From positions 992,001 through 1,056,000 of the forward strand of contig JANPZY010000004.1 of assembly GCA_024707325.1 (NCBI GenBank): DNA of 64,000 nt, in the 5' to 3' direction. Position numbers and translations under genes: made by a program. Below are positions 26,110 through 36,045 of the stretch, one piece after another; within the stretch, counting starts at the first letter, position 1, and the number at the start of each line of letters is the position of its first letter. The notes under the pieces are model-generated. The model did no database searches. It was given only the letters and a program-made list of their open reading frames with translations, and had not been told where the DNA came from. Source of the stretch: Opitutus sp. GTDB lineage: Bacteria; Verrucomicrobiota; Verrucomicrobiia; Opitutales; Opitutaceae.

Positions 26110-28374
26110 ATGACCTTTGCCCCACTGTCCTTCGCTGCGCTCGCCTCCCGCCGCTCTCAGCGATTTCTGCAACAACTTGGCCTCTTCCTTGGCCTCACGA
26201 GCGCGCTCGTCTCGGCCGCGAGTGCTGCGATCGAGCGGGTAAATCTGGGTCAGCTCGAGAACGGCGCGACGGTGTCGTTCGTGCGCAGCGCGGAAGGCGC
26301 GTGGGGCTTGGAAATCGCCGGCGGCACCGCCCCGACGATTCGTCAGGAGCAGCCGGCGCAGATTGAGATTTTTACCAGCGCCGACGACGTGCGCACACGG
26401 TCCGCGGCGTATCGCGCAGTCGAAAAATCCGCCGACACGATCATCGCACACGCCACCGTGTGCGAAGGTGCTGACGTTGCTTTCAACGTGCGCGACACGT
26501 GGTGCCTCGACGGCGCCGCGGTCACGGTGAACCGCACCATCGAAGTCGCGGGACGCGCGCCCGGCGGTTTCGGTTCGTCGGTGGTATTCGCACTCGATCC
26601 GAGCGTGCGCTGGGACGACGTCGCCTGCTTCGCGCCCGGCGCGCTCTACGGCGATCCCACGCATGACGGCGCGCGTTCTCCCGGCGGCACGCTCAACTAC
26701 GCCGCGCGCCGTTTTCTCATGCGCGAAGATCTGCTGCCCGCGCCGGTGTTTGCGCTGTCGCTGCCGGGCGGCGCTTCGATTGCGGTGCTCAATCCCTCGC
26801 CTCGCGGTGACTCGACGGTCGCGGACACGCGCCTCGCGGAATCCGCGATGATCGATGGACGTTTTCAATTCGGCGCGCTGGGCGCGTGGCAAAATCCGGA
26901 CCGTCCCATCGAGTTCGGTTTCCGTTTTCCCGGCACAGCCGCGTTTTTCACCGGCGGCCCCGAGGCGACGACACCGGCGCAGTGGTTTTATCGCGGACAC
27001 CCGATCGAGCCCGGCGCGAACCATCACTACACCGTGAGTTTCCGTTTCGGCGCGAACGAGACCTTCTCCGACACGACGCGCAACGCCTGGCGTTGGGCGT
27101 GGTCGCAGCTCCAGCCGTCCGTCGATCCGATCGATGTCGATCTCATGCGCCGCGTGTTGATTGATCACTTGCACGCGCAGGCCGCGACGATCGATGGACG
27201 CACCGGCATTCCCTTCGTGCTGAGCACGGTGACCGACACGCTGCAGTGGAACTGGACGATGATCGCGATGGGCTTCGTCGCGAAAAACATCGAGTGCGCT
27301 GACTTGCTCCTGCGCGAAGCCGAGCGCGATCCCTCGCCGCGCGGACAGAAGATGCGCGAGACCGGCCTCGCGATCATCGCGTCGATGATCAAGGCGTTGC
27401 CCACCGTGCCGCTGCAAGCCACCGGCTACGATCTCGCGACCGGCGAACCGTGGGATCACCACTGGCTCGCGCCGTGGCTGCGCAACGCGACCGAAGACAT
27501 GCGCGTGCTCATCCAAGCCTACCAGCGCGAGCGTGCGCTCGGCCGCGAGCATCCGGAGTGGTTTGGCTGGGTGAAGACTTACGTGGACTGGCTGCTCGAA
27601 CAGCAGCGTCCCGACGGTTCGTTTCCGCGTCGCTGGAACCCCGGCACCAACGAACCTGCCGAGCCCACGGGCACGACGAGTTACAGTCCGGTGCCGCTGC
27701 TCGTCCTCATGAGCGGCGAAACCGGCGATCCCAAGTATCGCGAAGCAGCGATCCGCGCCGCCGACTATGTCTGGGAAAACTGGGGCCAGCGCGGACTCTA
27801 CATCGGCGGCGCGAGCGACAATCCCAACATCACCGACAAGGAAGCCGGCATGCTCAGCATGGAGGCGTTTCTCAGTCTGCATGAAGCCACCAGCGATGCG
27901 CGCTGGCTCGAGCGCGCGCGCCGGGCCGCCGACTTCACCGAAACGTGGATGTGGATTTGGAACATGCCGATGCCGCTCGATGCGGATGACGCGGAGCTCA
28001 ACTACAAGCGCGGCGTCTCCACCATCGGCCCGCAGGGCATCTCCGCGCTGCACGCGGGCAGCGTCGACGAATATCTCGATTGGGCGGTGCCGAGCTACGC
28101 GAAGCTCTACCGCCTGACCGGCGATGCGCACTACCTCGACGTCGCGCGCATTCTCCTGCACGGCACGAAGTCGATGGTCGCGCTCCCCGGTCGTCAGTAT
28201 GACCTGAAAGGCATCGGCTGGCAGCAGGAAGGCTGGCGCTTCGGTCCCGGCGGACGAGGCCGCGGCAACAGCGGACATCGTTTCTGGCTGCCGTGGATTT
28301 CCGCGAATCACCTCGCCGGCATCATGGGCCTCGAGGAGTTCGAGCCGGAGTTGTTTCAACAACTCTCAAAGTAA
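26110..28374 (+). CDS. secreted alpha/alpha-barrel protein, probable glycosidase of unassigned family
   Basis: 754 residues from the ATG at 26110 with a signal peptide to about 38. An N-terminal beta-sandwich-like half (about 40-330) precedes a helical half with Trp-rich repeats (about 340-740): TLQWNWTMIAMGF, EPWDHHWLAPWL, NPGTNEPAEPTGTTSYSPVPLL and DYVWENWGQRGLYIGG. These are the signs of a six-hairpin (alpha/alpha)6 toroid, as in GH127-, GH88- or GH105-like enzymes. No named family could be fixed. Acidic residues in the loops could be catalytic. It lies between GH97 and an S9-like hydrolase inside the xylan region. Confidence 0.6.
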   Translation: MTFAPLSFAALASRRSQRFLQQLGLFLGLTSALVSAASAAIERVNLGQLENGATVSFVRSAEGAWGLEIAGGTAPTIRQEQPAQIEIFTSADDVRTRSAAYRAVEKSADTIIAHATVCEGADVAFNVRDTWCLDGAAVTVNRTIEVAGRAPGGFGSSVVFALDPSVRWDDVACFAPGALYGDPTHDGARSPGGTLNYAARRFLMREDLLPAPVFALSLPGGASIAVLNPSPRGDSTVADTRLAESAMIDGRFQFGALGAWQNPDRPIEFGFRFPGTAAFFTGGPEATTPAQWFYRGHPIEPGANHHYTVSFRFGANETFSDTTRNAWRWAWSQLQPSVDPIDVDLMRRVLIDHLHAQAATIDGRTGIPFVLSTVTDTLQWNWTMIAMGFVAKNIECADLLLREAERDPSPRGQKMRETGLAIIASMIKALPTVPLQATGYDLATGEPWDHHWLAPWLRNATEDMRVLIQAYQRERALGREHPEWFGWVKTYVDWLLEQQRPDGSFPRRWNPGTNEPAEPTGTTSYSPVPLLVLMSGETGDPKYREAAIRAADYVWENWGQRGLYIGGASDNPNITDKEAGMLSMEAFLSLHEATSDARWLERARRAADFTETWMWIWNMPMPLDADDAELNYKRGVSTIGPQGISALHAGSVDEYLDWAVPSYAKLYRLTGDAHYLDVARILLHGTKSMVALPGRQYDLKGIGWQQEGWRFGPGGRGRGNSGHRFWLPWISANHLAGIMGLEEFEPELFQQLSK

Positions 28375-28375
28375 C

Positions 28376-28510
28376 TGCATCGCGACCGTGTGCGCACCGA
28401 GTCGCGCCAAGGTGCGTCCCACGTCGGGACAAGGTTCGGACCGGGTCGAGCCAAGGTCCGCACACGGTCGGGACTCGATGCGGACTGAGTCGGGACGTGA
28501 TGCGGCGTGA
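28376..28510 (+). repeat. 22-bp degenerate tandem repeat array (copy 3 of 6)
   Basis: About six units starting directly after the stop at 28374, for example TTCGGACCGGGTCGAGCCAA. Relative to the gene, it runs in the opposite direction from copies 1, 2 and 4. Confidence 0.72.
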
Positions 28511-28573
28511 ATCGGAGCGTTGAACCCTTGGCGTTCATCGGTGAGATTCACGCACCCCTTCCCCACGAGAAAC

Positions 28574-28594
28574 GTCCTGCTTCCCCCGCAGGAC
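28574..28594. terminator. hairpin between repeat array and next gene
   Basis: GTCCTGC / GCAGGAC with a 7-base loop, extended outside by AAACG / CGTTT. No T run follows on the plus strand; an RNA-structure role is as likely as termination. Confidence 0.35.
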
Positions 28595-28669
28595 TGATCG
28601 TTTCGCCTGCAGGCTAAAGTTTCCCCAACCGCGGCTCGGGCCGTGAAAAATTACCCAACCCTCCAGTCA

Positions 28670-30965
28670 ATGAACCCGCTCCGTCCTCTCCGATTCACTC
28701 TTGGTCTTCTTCTGGGCGCGTCCGCCAGCACGCTTTGCGTGGCGGCGACGAGCAGCCCGCTCGCGGCCGAAACCGCGTCGGTGCAGGCGCTGTTGCAGCG
28801 CCAGGAACTCGCGCCTTACCGCGGGTGGCTGAAGTTTCTCCAGTTCCGCGCCGAGCAGGAGACGGCGCGTCACGGCGCCGATTCCGAAGCCGCCAAAAAA
28901 AGCCACCGAGCGTCTGCGCGAGTGGGTGAAGCGAATCGACGAAGATCCCGCGCTGCTCGGTAAACTGCGCGGCGTGCAGGAGTGGGCCTACGAATCGCCG
29001 GTCGATGGTTCGGGTCAGCCGTTCAAGCTCATGATCCCGACGGACTATGATCCCGCGAAACCGGCGGGCATCTCCCTCTACATGCACGGTCTCACGGGTG
29101 ATCACTTGAAGCACTCGACCGGCATGCGCGATCGCGAAGGCAATTTTGAAATCGCTGTGCTCGGTCGCTCGCGCGGCGGCGGTTATCTCGGACTTTCCGG
29201 CGCGGATGTCCTCCACGTGCTGGATTACGTGCAGACGCATTGGAAGATCGACGACCGTCGCATCCAGCTCAGCGGCGGCAGCATGGGCGGCGGCGGCATC
29301 TTCAAACTCGGGTCGCGTTATCCGCACCTGTTCTCGTCGGCGCTCATGACGTGCGGTTTCACCACGCAGGAGCCGATCAACAATCTGCTGACGCTCCCGA
29401 TCTACGCGACGCACAGCAACGACGATCCGGTCGTGCCCGTGATCACTGCGCGTGGACCGTTCCAGACGCTGCGGGCCCGCGGTGGCCGCAATATCTTCGA
29501 CGAGACCACCGGGCTCGGTCACGCCGCGTGGGACTACGTTGAGGGCAACCAGCGTGCGGCGGCGTGGGGCCAAAAAGAAGTGCGCCCGAAATCGCAGGAT
29601 GTCCTGCGCATCGACTACACGGCGCTCGACAGCGTCGCCAACCGCGGCTGGTGGGCGGAAGTCGCCGAATGGGGTCCCGAGCCGAAACCGGCCCGCTTCA
29701 TTCTCACTGCGACACGCACCAACTCGCTCACGGCCGAACTCCGCAACGTCGGCCGCCTCACACTGCGCATCGACGAATCTCCGTTCGACGCCAGCCAGCC
29801 GTTGCGCGTAACGATCAACGGAAAACCCGAGATCGAGATTCCGGCGCCGCTGTCGGCGCGCGTGGATATTGGTGAAGCGGGACTCGTGACCGCCGCGAAG
29901 CCGGTGCGTCGTCTGCACACGCCCGGCGGTGCCTACCAACTCTACAACGGCGAGCCGCTGCTGATCGTTTACGGCACGCAGGGCGGCGCGAAGCTCAAGG
30001 AGGCCGCCGAAGCCGCAGCCCGCAGCTGGAGTCCGGCGTGGCTGGGCGATCAGGACATGTTTGGCCGCGATCCCGACGACGGCGTGCCGTTCTCGCACAA
30101 TCTCTACGGTTCGCTGCGCACCAAGGCCGACCACGAAGTCACCGCCGAGGATCTCGCGCAGAACCACCTCGTGCTGATCGGACACGCCGGCGAAAACAGC
30201 ATCGTGAAGCGCCTCTCCGCCGCGTGGCCGGTGCGCATCACCGACACCGAAATCGCGTGCGACGATGGCGTGACGTTCTCTCGCAAGGGCCGCGCCTGGG
30301 GTCTCGTGCACCTCAATCCCGAAGCGCAGGATCGCTTGGTCTTCTGGGTCGGCTCCGATGTGGACGCCGCGTATGCGGGCAATGCTTTGATCCCCTACAT
30401 CCATGGATCGAACCTGCACGCCGCCGATCTGATCGTGGCGGATCCCGTGAAACGCTCCGTCGTGGCGACGCGCAGCTTCGCGCCGGACTGGAGTTGGACC
30501 AAGGAAACGCGTGCGCCGAAGATTGCGAAGACGCTGGCTTCCGCGACCGAGCTGGCCAACGCGATCGCCGAATCGGTGCGCCTCGCCGCCGGCTGCGATT
30601 ACGCCATCGCCACGACGATCGATAACTTTGGTGACATGCCCTTCGATCCCGCCACCGCCACGGCGCGCGATGTGGCCAACCTGTGCTACAACGACCTCAT
30701 CGATGTGATCGAGATCGACGGCGCTCATCTGCTGACGCTCGACGAGCGCTTCAAGTCACCGAACCGCATGCCGCGCTATCTCGCCTTCCAGCCCGCCCTG
30801 CCCGCCGAGGGTATCAAGCCCGGCAAAAAGTATCGTGTCGCGCTGACCGCCAGCAACGGGTTCCCCGCCGGCCGCGTGCTGCTCGATCTGCCGGTGAATC
30901 AGGAACGCACGGAGCTGCCCGCCGCCGAAGCGATCGAGCGCTTTCTGCCTGTCCAAGAAAACTGA
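28670..30965 (+). pseudogene. S9-like alpha/beta hydrolase (secreted), frameshifted near the start
   Basis: Two frames make one protein of about 765 residues. The first holds a signal peptide (LGLLLGASASTLCVAA). The second starts AKKATERLREWVKRIDEDP and has the hydrolase core: GISLYMHGLTGD, nucleophile elbow LSGGSMGGGG and a His motif GLGHAAWDY. The frame breaks in an A7 run at 28895-28901; six A would restore it. The C-terminal 350 residues include a beta domain and further unassigned sequence. It probably acts as a carbohydrate esterase or peptidase in the periplasm. The rest of the gene is intact, so a sequence error is possible. Confidence 0.8.
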
Positions 30966-31001
30966 ATACGTTAAGCCAGCGCTGAAGATTCGGCGTGATG
31001 C

Positions 31002-31033
31002 GCGCGTGTCGGCGATCCCGGCACGCGCTTTTT
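31002..31033 (+). terminator. terminator between convergent genes
   Basis: Stem GCGCGTGTCGG / CCGGCACGCGC (one G-U pair) followed by TTTTT, 36 bp past the S9-like gene. It overlaps the last bases of the convergent GH43 gene. Confidence 0.7.
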
Positions 31034-32138
31034 AGTCGAGTTTGATGTCGACCTGCCAGTGGGCGGCGACGGCGCGGAGTTCGTCGAGGGTGATCGGAAT
31101 CACGGCGCCGTGTTTCGGGCGTTCGAAGTTGGTGCCTTTCATCACGCCTTCGTTGAAGCGTCCGAGATGACGGAAGGTTTTGAAATCCTCGGTCTCGCTG
31201 AAACCCATGTTGTTGGGCCGCGCGCCATAGACGTCATACATGAGCACGTAGGTGTGGGTGCCGGTGCGCTTGAAGATGTTCGGCGCCTCGGTGTCCACCG
31301 TCTCGGGATCGATGCGGTCGGTCGTCGCGATGTAGCCGTCGGCGAGACGATCGGACGACGCGTAGCGGATCTTCGCGCCGGCGACGTAGAACATGTGCCA
31401 CGTGCCGTCCACGAGCGTGAGGTCGGCATCGATGCCGCCGATCTCGGGGATCTTTTGGGGCACGGTCACAAGTTTGGTGAACGCTTCGTCGGCGTGAGCC
31501 CAGTAGATGTTGGCGTGCTTGTTGCCGTAACGGATCGTGAAATAGACGACCATCTTGCCGGCGACGGGATCGTAGGTCGTCTGCGGCGCCCAGGAGCAGT
31601 CGATGTCGCCGAGTTCGGGGAACGCGAGGTCCACGCGGAAGATGGAATGCGTCCAGTGGATGAGGTCCCATGATTTCATGAGCACGAGGGCGCGGTTGTT
31701 GCCCCAACCGTATTTCTCTTCGGGCCGCTGCCAGCGCGTGGCGCGATGTCCCGCGCGATCGCCGAAAATATGGAGATCGGTCATCGCGAGGTAGAACGCG
31801 CCGTCGGGACCGCGCGTGATGTGTGGGTCACGCACGCCTTTCTGCTCGGCGAGCTGCGTGCCGTCGAAAACGGGATCGCCGCCGTTGACGTCGGCGAACG
31901 TGTAGCCGTCGCGGCTGATCGCGACATACGCGGACTGCGTCTGGTCCTTGAAATACACCATGAGGTAGCCACCCATGTCCTGCTCCGTGCGCGGACCGGC
32001 GTTGGCGGGTTTTTCGAGCGCCGGCACGATGACGGTGCCGACCGGACGACGCGGCGCGGCGGGAGTCGTGGGCGCGTTCGGCGGTTGCGCGAGAGCACAG
32101 ACACCCGTGAGCAGGAAAAGCAGCGACAGGGATTTCAT
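31032..32138 (-). CDS. secreted GH43-like beta-propeller glycosidase
   Basis: 368 residues from the ATG at 32138 with a signal peptide (LLTGVCALAQ); the longer frame to 32558 lies in the upstream gene and was dropped. It has GH43-type acidic positions: Asp in KGVRDPHITRG, Asp in LGDIDCSWAPQ and Glu in DTEAPNIFKR. The family works on arabinoxylan or arabinan side chains as arabinofuranosidase or xylosidase. It starts 7 bp after the stop of the CE1 esterase at 32146, so the two are one transcription unit and could act on the same decorated xylan. Confidence 0.75.
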   Translation of the reverse strand: MKSLSLLFLLTGVCALAQPPNAPTTPAAPRRPVGTVIVPALEKPANAGPRTEQDMGGYLMVYFKDQTQSAYVAISRDGYTFADVNGGDPVFDGTQLAEQKGVRDPHITRGPDGAFYLAMTDLHIFGDRAGHRATRWQRPEEKYGWGNNRALVLMKSWDLIHWTHSIFRVDLAFPELGDIDCSWAPQTTYDPVAGKMVVYFTIRYGNKHANIYWAHADEAFTKLVTVPQKIPEIGGIDADLTLVDGTWHMFYVAGAKIRYASSDRLADGYIATTDRIDPETVDTEAPNIFKRTGTHTYVLMYDVYGARPNNMGFSETEDFKTFRHLGRFNEGVMKGTNFERPKHGAVIPITLDELRAVAAHWQVDIKLD

Positions 32139-32145
32139 GGAGATT

Positions 32146-33303
32146 CTATTCCGAGCGGAAGAGACGCGGGACGAAATCGTGCAGCGACTTGCGCCAGACC
32201 TGCCATTCGTGGCCGCCGGGGAACGAGGCGAACTCCACCTCGAGGCCGCGGGCGCGGAAATCGGCCACGATCTTGCGCGTGGCGTCGATCCGCGGGTCCT
32301 GCTCGCCGACCGAGAGGTAGAAAAGGTCGAGGGCGGCGTTGAAGGTTTGCGGCGCGCTGAGCAGACCGGGAATCGCCGCCTCGGCATCAAACGGCGGAAG
32401 CTCGGCCCCGCCCGGCGGACGAATACCACCGAACAAGCCGGTGCTGAAAGCGCCGACGGCGGAGAATTTGTCGGTATTCGCGAGGCCGACGAAGAAGGAC
32501 TGACCGCCGCCCATCGAGAGACCAGCGAGCGCGCGGTGCTTCGCGTCGGGCAACACACGGAAGTTCGCCTCGATGAAGGGGACGATGTTTTCGATCAGTT
32601 CGCGGGCGAAGCCGGTCATGCCTTCGCGGCTGTAGAGCGCGGTCACGCCGGGTTCGCGCGGCAGGTTGCCATTGGCGATGACGACCAACATCGGCCGCGC
32701 GCGGCCCCCGGCGATGAGGTTGTCGAGAATGATGTCGGTGCGGCCTTGATTGACCCAACCGGTCTCATCCTCGCCCCCACCGTGTTGGAGATAGAGCACG
32801 GGAAAGCGCTGGTCCGGCTGAGCGTCGTATCCAAACGGTGTATACACGAAGAGGCGACGCCAGGAGTTCGTCACCTTTGAGAAATACCACTTCGCGCGAA
32901 CGTCGCCATGAGGCACGTCCTTGAGCGTGTAGAAATCCACGCCGGGTTCCGGCACCTCGATGCCGCTGCCGTGGCGACTCGCACCGAAGAACGCGCGGCT
33001 GCCGGGATCAAAAACCAACGCGCCATCCACGCGAAACGCGTAGTAATGGAAACCTGGCTCAATCGGCGGCGTGATGACCGACCACACACCGTCGGCGTCC
33101 TTGGTCAGCGGATAGCTCCCTTGCGGCAGATCGACCTGCACCGCGGTGGCATCGGGTGCCTTGAAGCGAAACTCGCCGCGGCCTTCCGCGTCGAGGCGCG
33201 GATACCGGGCGTCGGGAACGTTGCTCGGCGCGGGCGACCAGTCGGTGGCGGCATGCGCGAAGGCGCACACCGCAGTGAGGAATACGGAAAGCAGGCGTTT
33301 CAT
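32146..33303 (-). CDS. secreted CE1-type esterase with CBM48-like N-domain
   Basis: 385 residues from the ATG at 33303 (MKRLLSVFLTAVCAFAHA signal peptide). A CBM48/E-set domain (about 40-120) is followed by an esterase-D-like alpha/beta hydrolase domain (about 150-385). The nucleophile elbow AGLSMGGGQS is complete, as are an oxyanion-side LQHGGGEDE and a C-terminal PGGHEWQVW with the catalytic His. It probably removes feruloyl or acetyl groups from xylan. It is the intact counterpart of the Ser-to-Pro protein at 17495. Co-directional with the GH43 gene after it and the carboxylesterase before it. Confidence 0.86.
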   Translation of the reverse strand: MKRLLSVFLTAVCAFAHAATDWSPAPSNVPDARYPRLDAEGRGEFRFKAPDATAVQVDLPQGSYPLTKDADGVWSVITPPIEPGFHYYAFRVDGALVFDPGSRAFFGASRHGSGIEVPEPGVDFYTLKDVPHGDVRAKWYFSKVTNSWRRLFVYTPFGYDAQPDQRFPVLYLQHGGGEDETGWVNQGRTDIILDNLIAGGRARPMLVVIANGNLPREPGVTALYSREGMTGFARELIENIVPFIEANFRVLPDAKHRALAGLSMGGGQSFFVGLANTDKFSAVGAFSTGLFGGIRPPGGAELPPFDAEAAIPGLLSAPQTFNAALDLFYLSVGEQDPRIDATRKIVADFRARGLEVEFASFPGGHEWQVWRKSLHDFVPRLFRSE

Positions 33304-33344
33304 AAAAACTGCGGGGCGGAGTTCAGCTCCGCCCTCTCTCCGAC

Positions 33345-34916
33345 TCACTTGGCCCAAGCGGCGCCTTCGGGCGTGCGGCGCCACGCGAAGTAGCGGTCGA
33401 GCACGGCGAGCGCATCGGCGCTCGGCACCGGACCGGGTTGCGCGGTGTTTTTGAAAACCATCACGCGACGATCCTCGTGCGTGTAGCGCGGCCAAACGGG
33501 CACGCCGGGACCGTTGGGATCGCCACGTTTCGCGAAGTTGGTCCAGTAGGTCGACACGGTGTCAGAGATCGCCCAGTCGCCGGGCGTGAGCTTCGCATCG
33601 TTGCGATCGAGCGTCTGGAAAACATAAGGGACATCGACGCCGTGCGGCATGCCGTGATCCGCGTTGGGCGCATCGGCGGGATGATCCGCGTGCTGATCGA
33701 AGTAGTAATAGAACACCTTCGATTTGCCGGTGCGGGATTGCAGCGTGGCCCACGCCCACGTCTGCCAGCCAAACGCGGCATCGCGCATGAGGTCGCGTGC
33801 GGTCCTGGTCACGGCGTCGCCAGAAGGTGGATACGCGGCGATCAGTTTCTCGGCGAAGGGACCGTAGCGTTTCTCGACATTAGCGCGGTATTCGGCGGCG
33901 TCCTTGTCGCGGGCGAAGCTCAGGCCTTCGTCGGAGTTGTAGCCGACGAGGATGTCGACGTCGTTGTAGCGGCCGGCTTCGTAGAGTTTGTATTGGTCGC
34001 CGGGAATCACCCAGCCGTCGACGATCGGCCACGCGGTGCCGCTGCCCCACCCGCCCGGCAGTTTGTCCGGCGGGAGCAGGCGCAACTCGGCGATCGAGCG
34101 GACGCCGGCCTTCTGCACGTAGGCGACGCCCGAGGCTTCGGCCTGCGCGAGCGTGCGCATGTTTTCACCGGGATAAGTCGTGTCGCGCGTCGGACCAAAC
34201 GAGCCGCCGCTCTGCGAGATCGCGCCGCGGAAGAGACCTTTGGCCTCGGGCGAGGCGCACAGCATGCTCACGGCGATGCCGCCGGCGGATTCGCCGAAGA
34301 TGGTGACACGGTCCGGATCGCCACCGAAGGCGGCGATGTTGCGCTTCACCCATTTGAGGCCGGCGATCTGATCGAGCAGGCCCCAGTTGCCGGAAACCTT
34401 GCGCGGCGATTCGGCGCTGAGCTCGGGATGCGCGAGGAAGCCGAGCGAGCCGACACGGTAGTTGATCGAGACGAGCACGACGCCTTTGCGCGCGAGATGC
34501 TCGCCGTTGTGCACGGGCGTCGAGGTCGAGCCGAACGCGAAACCGCCGCCGTAGATCCACACGAGCACGGGAAGTTTTTCGTCGGGCGATTTGGCCGGCG
34601 TCCAGATATTGAGATAGAGGCAGTCCTCGCTCACACCGCCCTGCCCGTCACCCTGATACGGATCGGGGCCGAATTTGTCGGCGGCGCGCACGCCGGTCCA
34701 TTTCGCGGCGGGCTGCGGGGCACGCCAACGGAGTTCGCCGACAGGCGGAGCCGCGAACGGGATGCCCTTGAAAACGGTGAGGTCGTTTTCGGCGACACCC
34801 TGGACGAGGCCATATTCGGTGGCGACCGGCGCGGACTGAAGCGCGAACGCCGACGAGGCTAAGAACAGTGCAACGGGTGCCAGAAGGCACGCCGGGCGAA
34901 ACAGCGAGGCTTTCAT
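33345..34916 (-). CDS. secreted type-B carboxylesterase
   Basis: 523 residues from the ATG at 34916, which opens a signal peptide (ALFLASSAFALQ); the longer frame to 35516 is an overlap with the next gene. The triad is readable: Ser in TIFGESAGGIAV, Glu in VGYNSDEGLSF and His in HGMPHGVDVPYVF. SEDCLYLNIWTP is the second family signature. These enzymes cleave aryl or aliphatic esters; here a plant-cell-wall ester is the likely substrate. It lies 41 bp from the CE1 esterase and 56 bp from the GH43 gene, in one row of minus-strand genes. Confidence 0.88.
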   Translation of the reverse strand: MKASLFRPACLLAPVALFLASSAFALQSAPVATEYGLVQGVAENDLTVFKGIPFAAPPVGELRWRAPQPAAKWTGVRAADKFGPDPYQGDGQGGVSEDCLYLNIWTPAKSPDEKLPVLVWIYGGGFAFGSTSTPVHNGEHLARKGVVLVSINYRVGSLGFLAHPELSAESPRKVSGNWGLLDQIAGLKWVKRNIAAFGGDPDRVTIFGESAGGIAVSMLCASPEAKGLFRGAISQSGGSFGPTRDTTYPGENMRTLAQAEASGVAYVQKAGVRSIAELRLLPPDKLPGGWGSGTAWPIVDGWVIPGDQYKLYEAGRYNDVDILVGYNSDEGLSFARDKDAAEYRANVEKRYGPFAEKLIAAYPPSGDAVTRTARDLMRDAAFGWQTWAWATLQSRTGKSKVFYYYFDQHADHPADAPNADHGMPHGVDVPYVFQTLDRNDAKLTPGDWAISDTVSTYWTNFAKRGDPNGPGVPVWPRYTHEDRRVMVFKNTAQPGPVPSADALAVLDRYFAWRRTPEGAAWAK

Positions 34917-34972
34917 GATAAGTTCAGGAGTTGAAAAAAGAGGAGCGTCGTTCGCGGAACGGCGGCAAAACG

Positions 34973-36034
34973 TCATCGTGCGCCGAGTTCGCCCTTGATG
35001 CGGAGCGTGTCGCCAAGGTCCTCGATTTCGAAGAACCGCGCGCGCTCGACCCGGCGATTGGGCTGGTGGATGACCATCACCAGACGACCGTCGAAGGTTT
35101 CGAACAACATCGGATGCCCGCCGTCGTCGGCCCAAAGCGGATCGGGAAGCTGTATCCACGGCCCAAATACACTGCCCGTCGTGGAGCGAGCGATGCCGAC
35201 CGCATATTTGCTGGGACCGTAGCTCGACCAGAGCATGAGGAGCGTGCCGTCCTTGGTGCGGTGCAGCCAGTTTCCGTCGCTGACGTAGGCGTGGTAGCGC
35301 TTGCCCTGATACAGTTCGCCGATGTCGCCGCGGCAACGCACCCACGGCCCTTCGGAGGCCGAGAAAAGCAACCGCGGTTCTCCCTCGGCTCTCGAGAGGT
35401 CTTCGCTCAGGCGGACGATATCGAAACTGCCATCGGTGATCTGCGCCCATTCGTGGCAGAAAACCATGTAGGGCACGCCGTCCTCGACCCACAGGCTGCC
35501 GTCGAGCGCCATCCAATCATGCGGCGTCTGCGGACCGTTGCCGGTCGGCTTGAACGGCCCGAGCGGCGAATCGGCGACGAGGATTTCGGTGCCGCGTTTG
35601 ACGTTCTGCGGTCGGCCGGGCGGCGTCGGCAGCGTGTCCTTCGACGTGACGGTCGCGAAGAGGTAATACTTGCCCCGGTAGCGATGCACCTCAGGCGCCC
35701 AGACGGTTTCGCGTCCCCAGTGGTCCTCCGGAATCTCCCACACCGGGATCGGATCCTCCCAGTTTTCGAGATCCTTCGTTTGGAAAACCATCACCGCTTT
35801 GCGCTCCACGCCGCCGTCGAAGATGCCCGAGGTCGTGGTGCCGTAGATGTAGTAAGTCTGCGTCGCGGAATCGGGCAGCACGAACGGATCACGAATCCGG
35901 ATCTCCGATCGGTGCGTCGTCCCCGCTTGAAGACCACTCGCAACCAACGCCGACACGACGATCAGCCGGCAGAAACGAGCCACGTCACGCCGGGTTTCGG
36001 CAGAGCGTCGCGCCAGATTCGCGAGGAGCAACAT
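34973..36034 (-). CDS. secreted GH43 family glycosidase
   Basis: 353 residues from the ATG at 36034, 11 bp after the stop of the upstream esterase; the longer frame to 36106 overlaps that gene. The N-terminal region has Arg-rich residues, then a hydrophobic stretch (FCRLIVVSALVASGLQAG) that fits an export signal. Five-bladed propeller motifs: RIRDPFVL with the base Asp, ETVWAPEVHRY, and MALDGSLWVEDG with a further acid. The likely role is removal of arabinose or xylose from hemicellulose. It belongs to the esterase-GH43 row. Confidence 0.8.
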   Translation of the reverse strand: MLLLANLARRSAETRRDVARFCRLIVVSALVASGLQAGTTHRSEIRIRDPFVLPDSATQTYYIYGTTTSGIFDGGVERKAVMVFQTKDLENWEDPIPVWEIPEDHWGRETVWAPEVHRYRGKYYLFATVTSKDTLPTPPGRPQNVKRGTEILVADSPLGPFKPTGNGPQTPHDWMALDGSLWVEDGVPYMVFCHEWAQITDGSFDIVRLSEDLSRAEGEPRLLFSASEGPWVRCRGDIGELYQGKRYHAYVSDGNWLHRTKDGTLLMLWSSYGPSKYAVGIARSTTGSVFGPWIQLPDPLWADDGGHPMLFETFDGRLVMVIHQPNRRVERARFFEIEDLGDTLRIKGELGAR

Positions 36035-36045
36035 GACGAACGCGC

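Noticed and set aside
23833-28362. 1509-residue open frame on the minus strand
   Set aside because: It is antisense to GH3, GH97 and the alpha/alpha-barrel gene, has Arg/Ala/Glu-rich low-complexity sequence, and no domain. High-GC codon use makes such long antisense frames.
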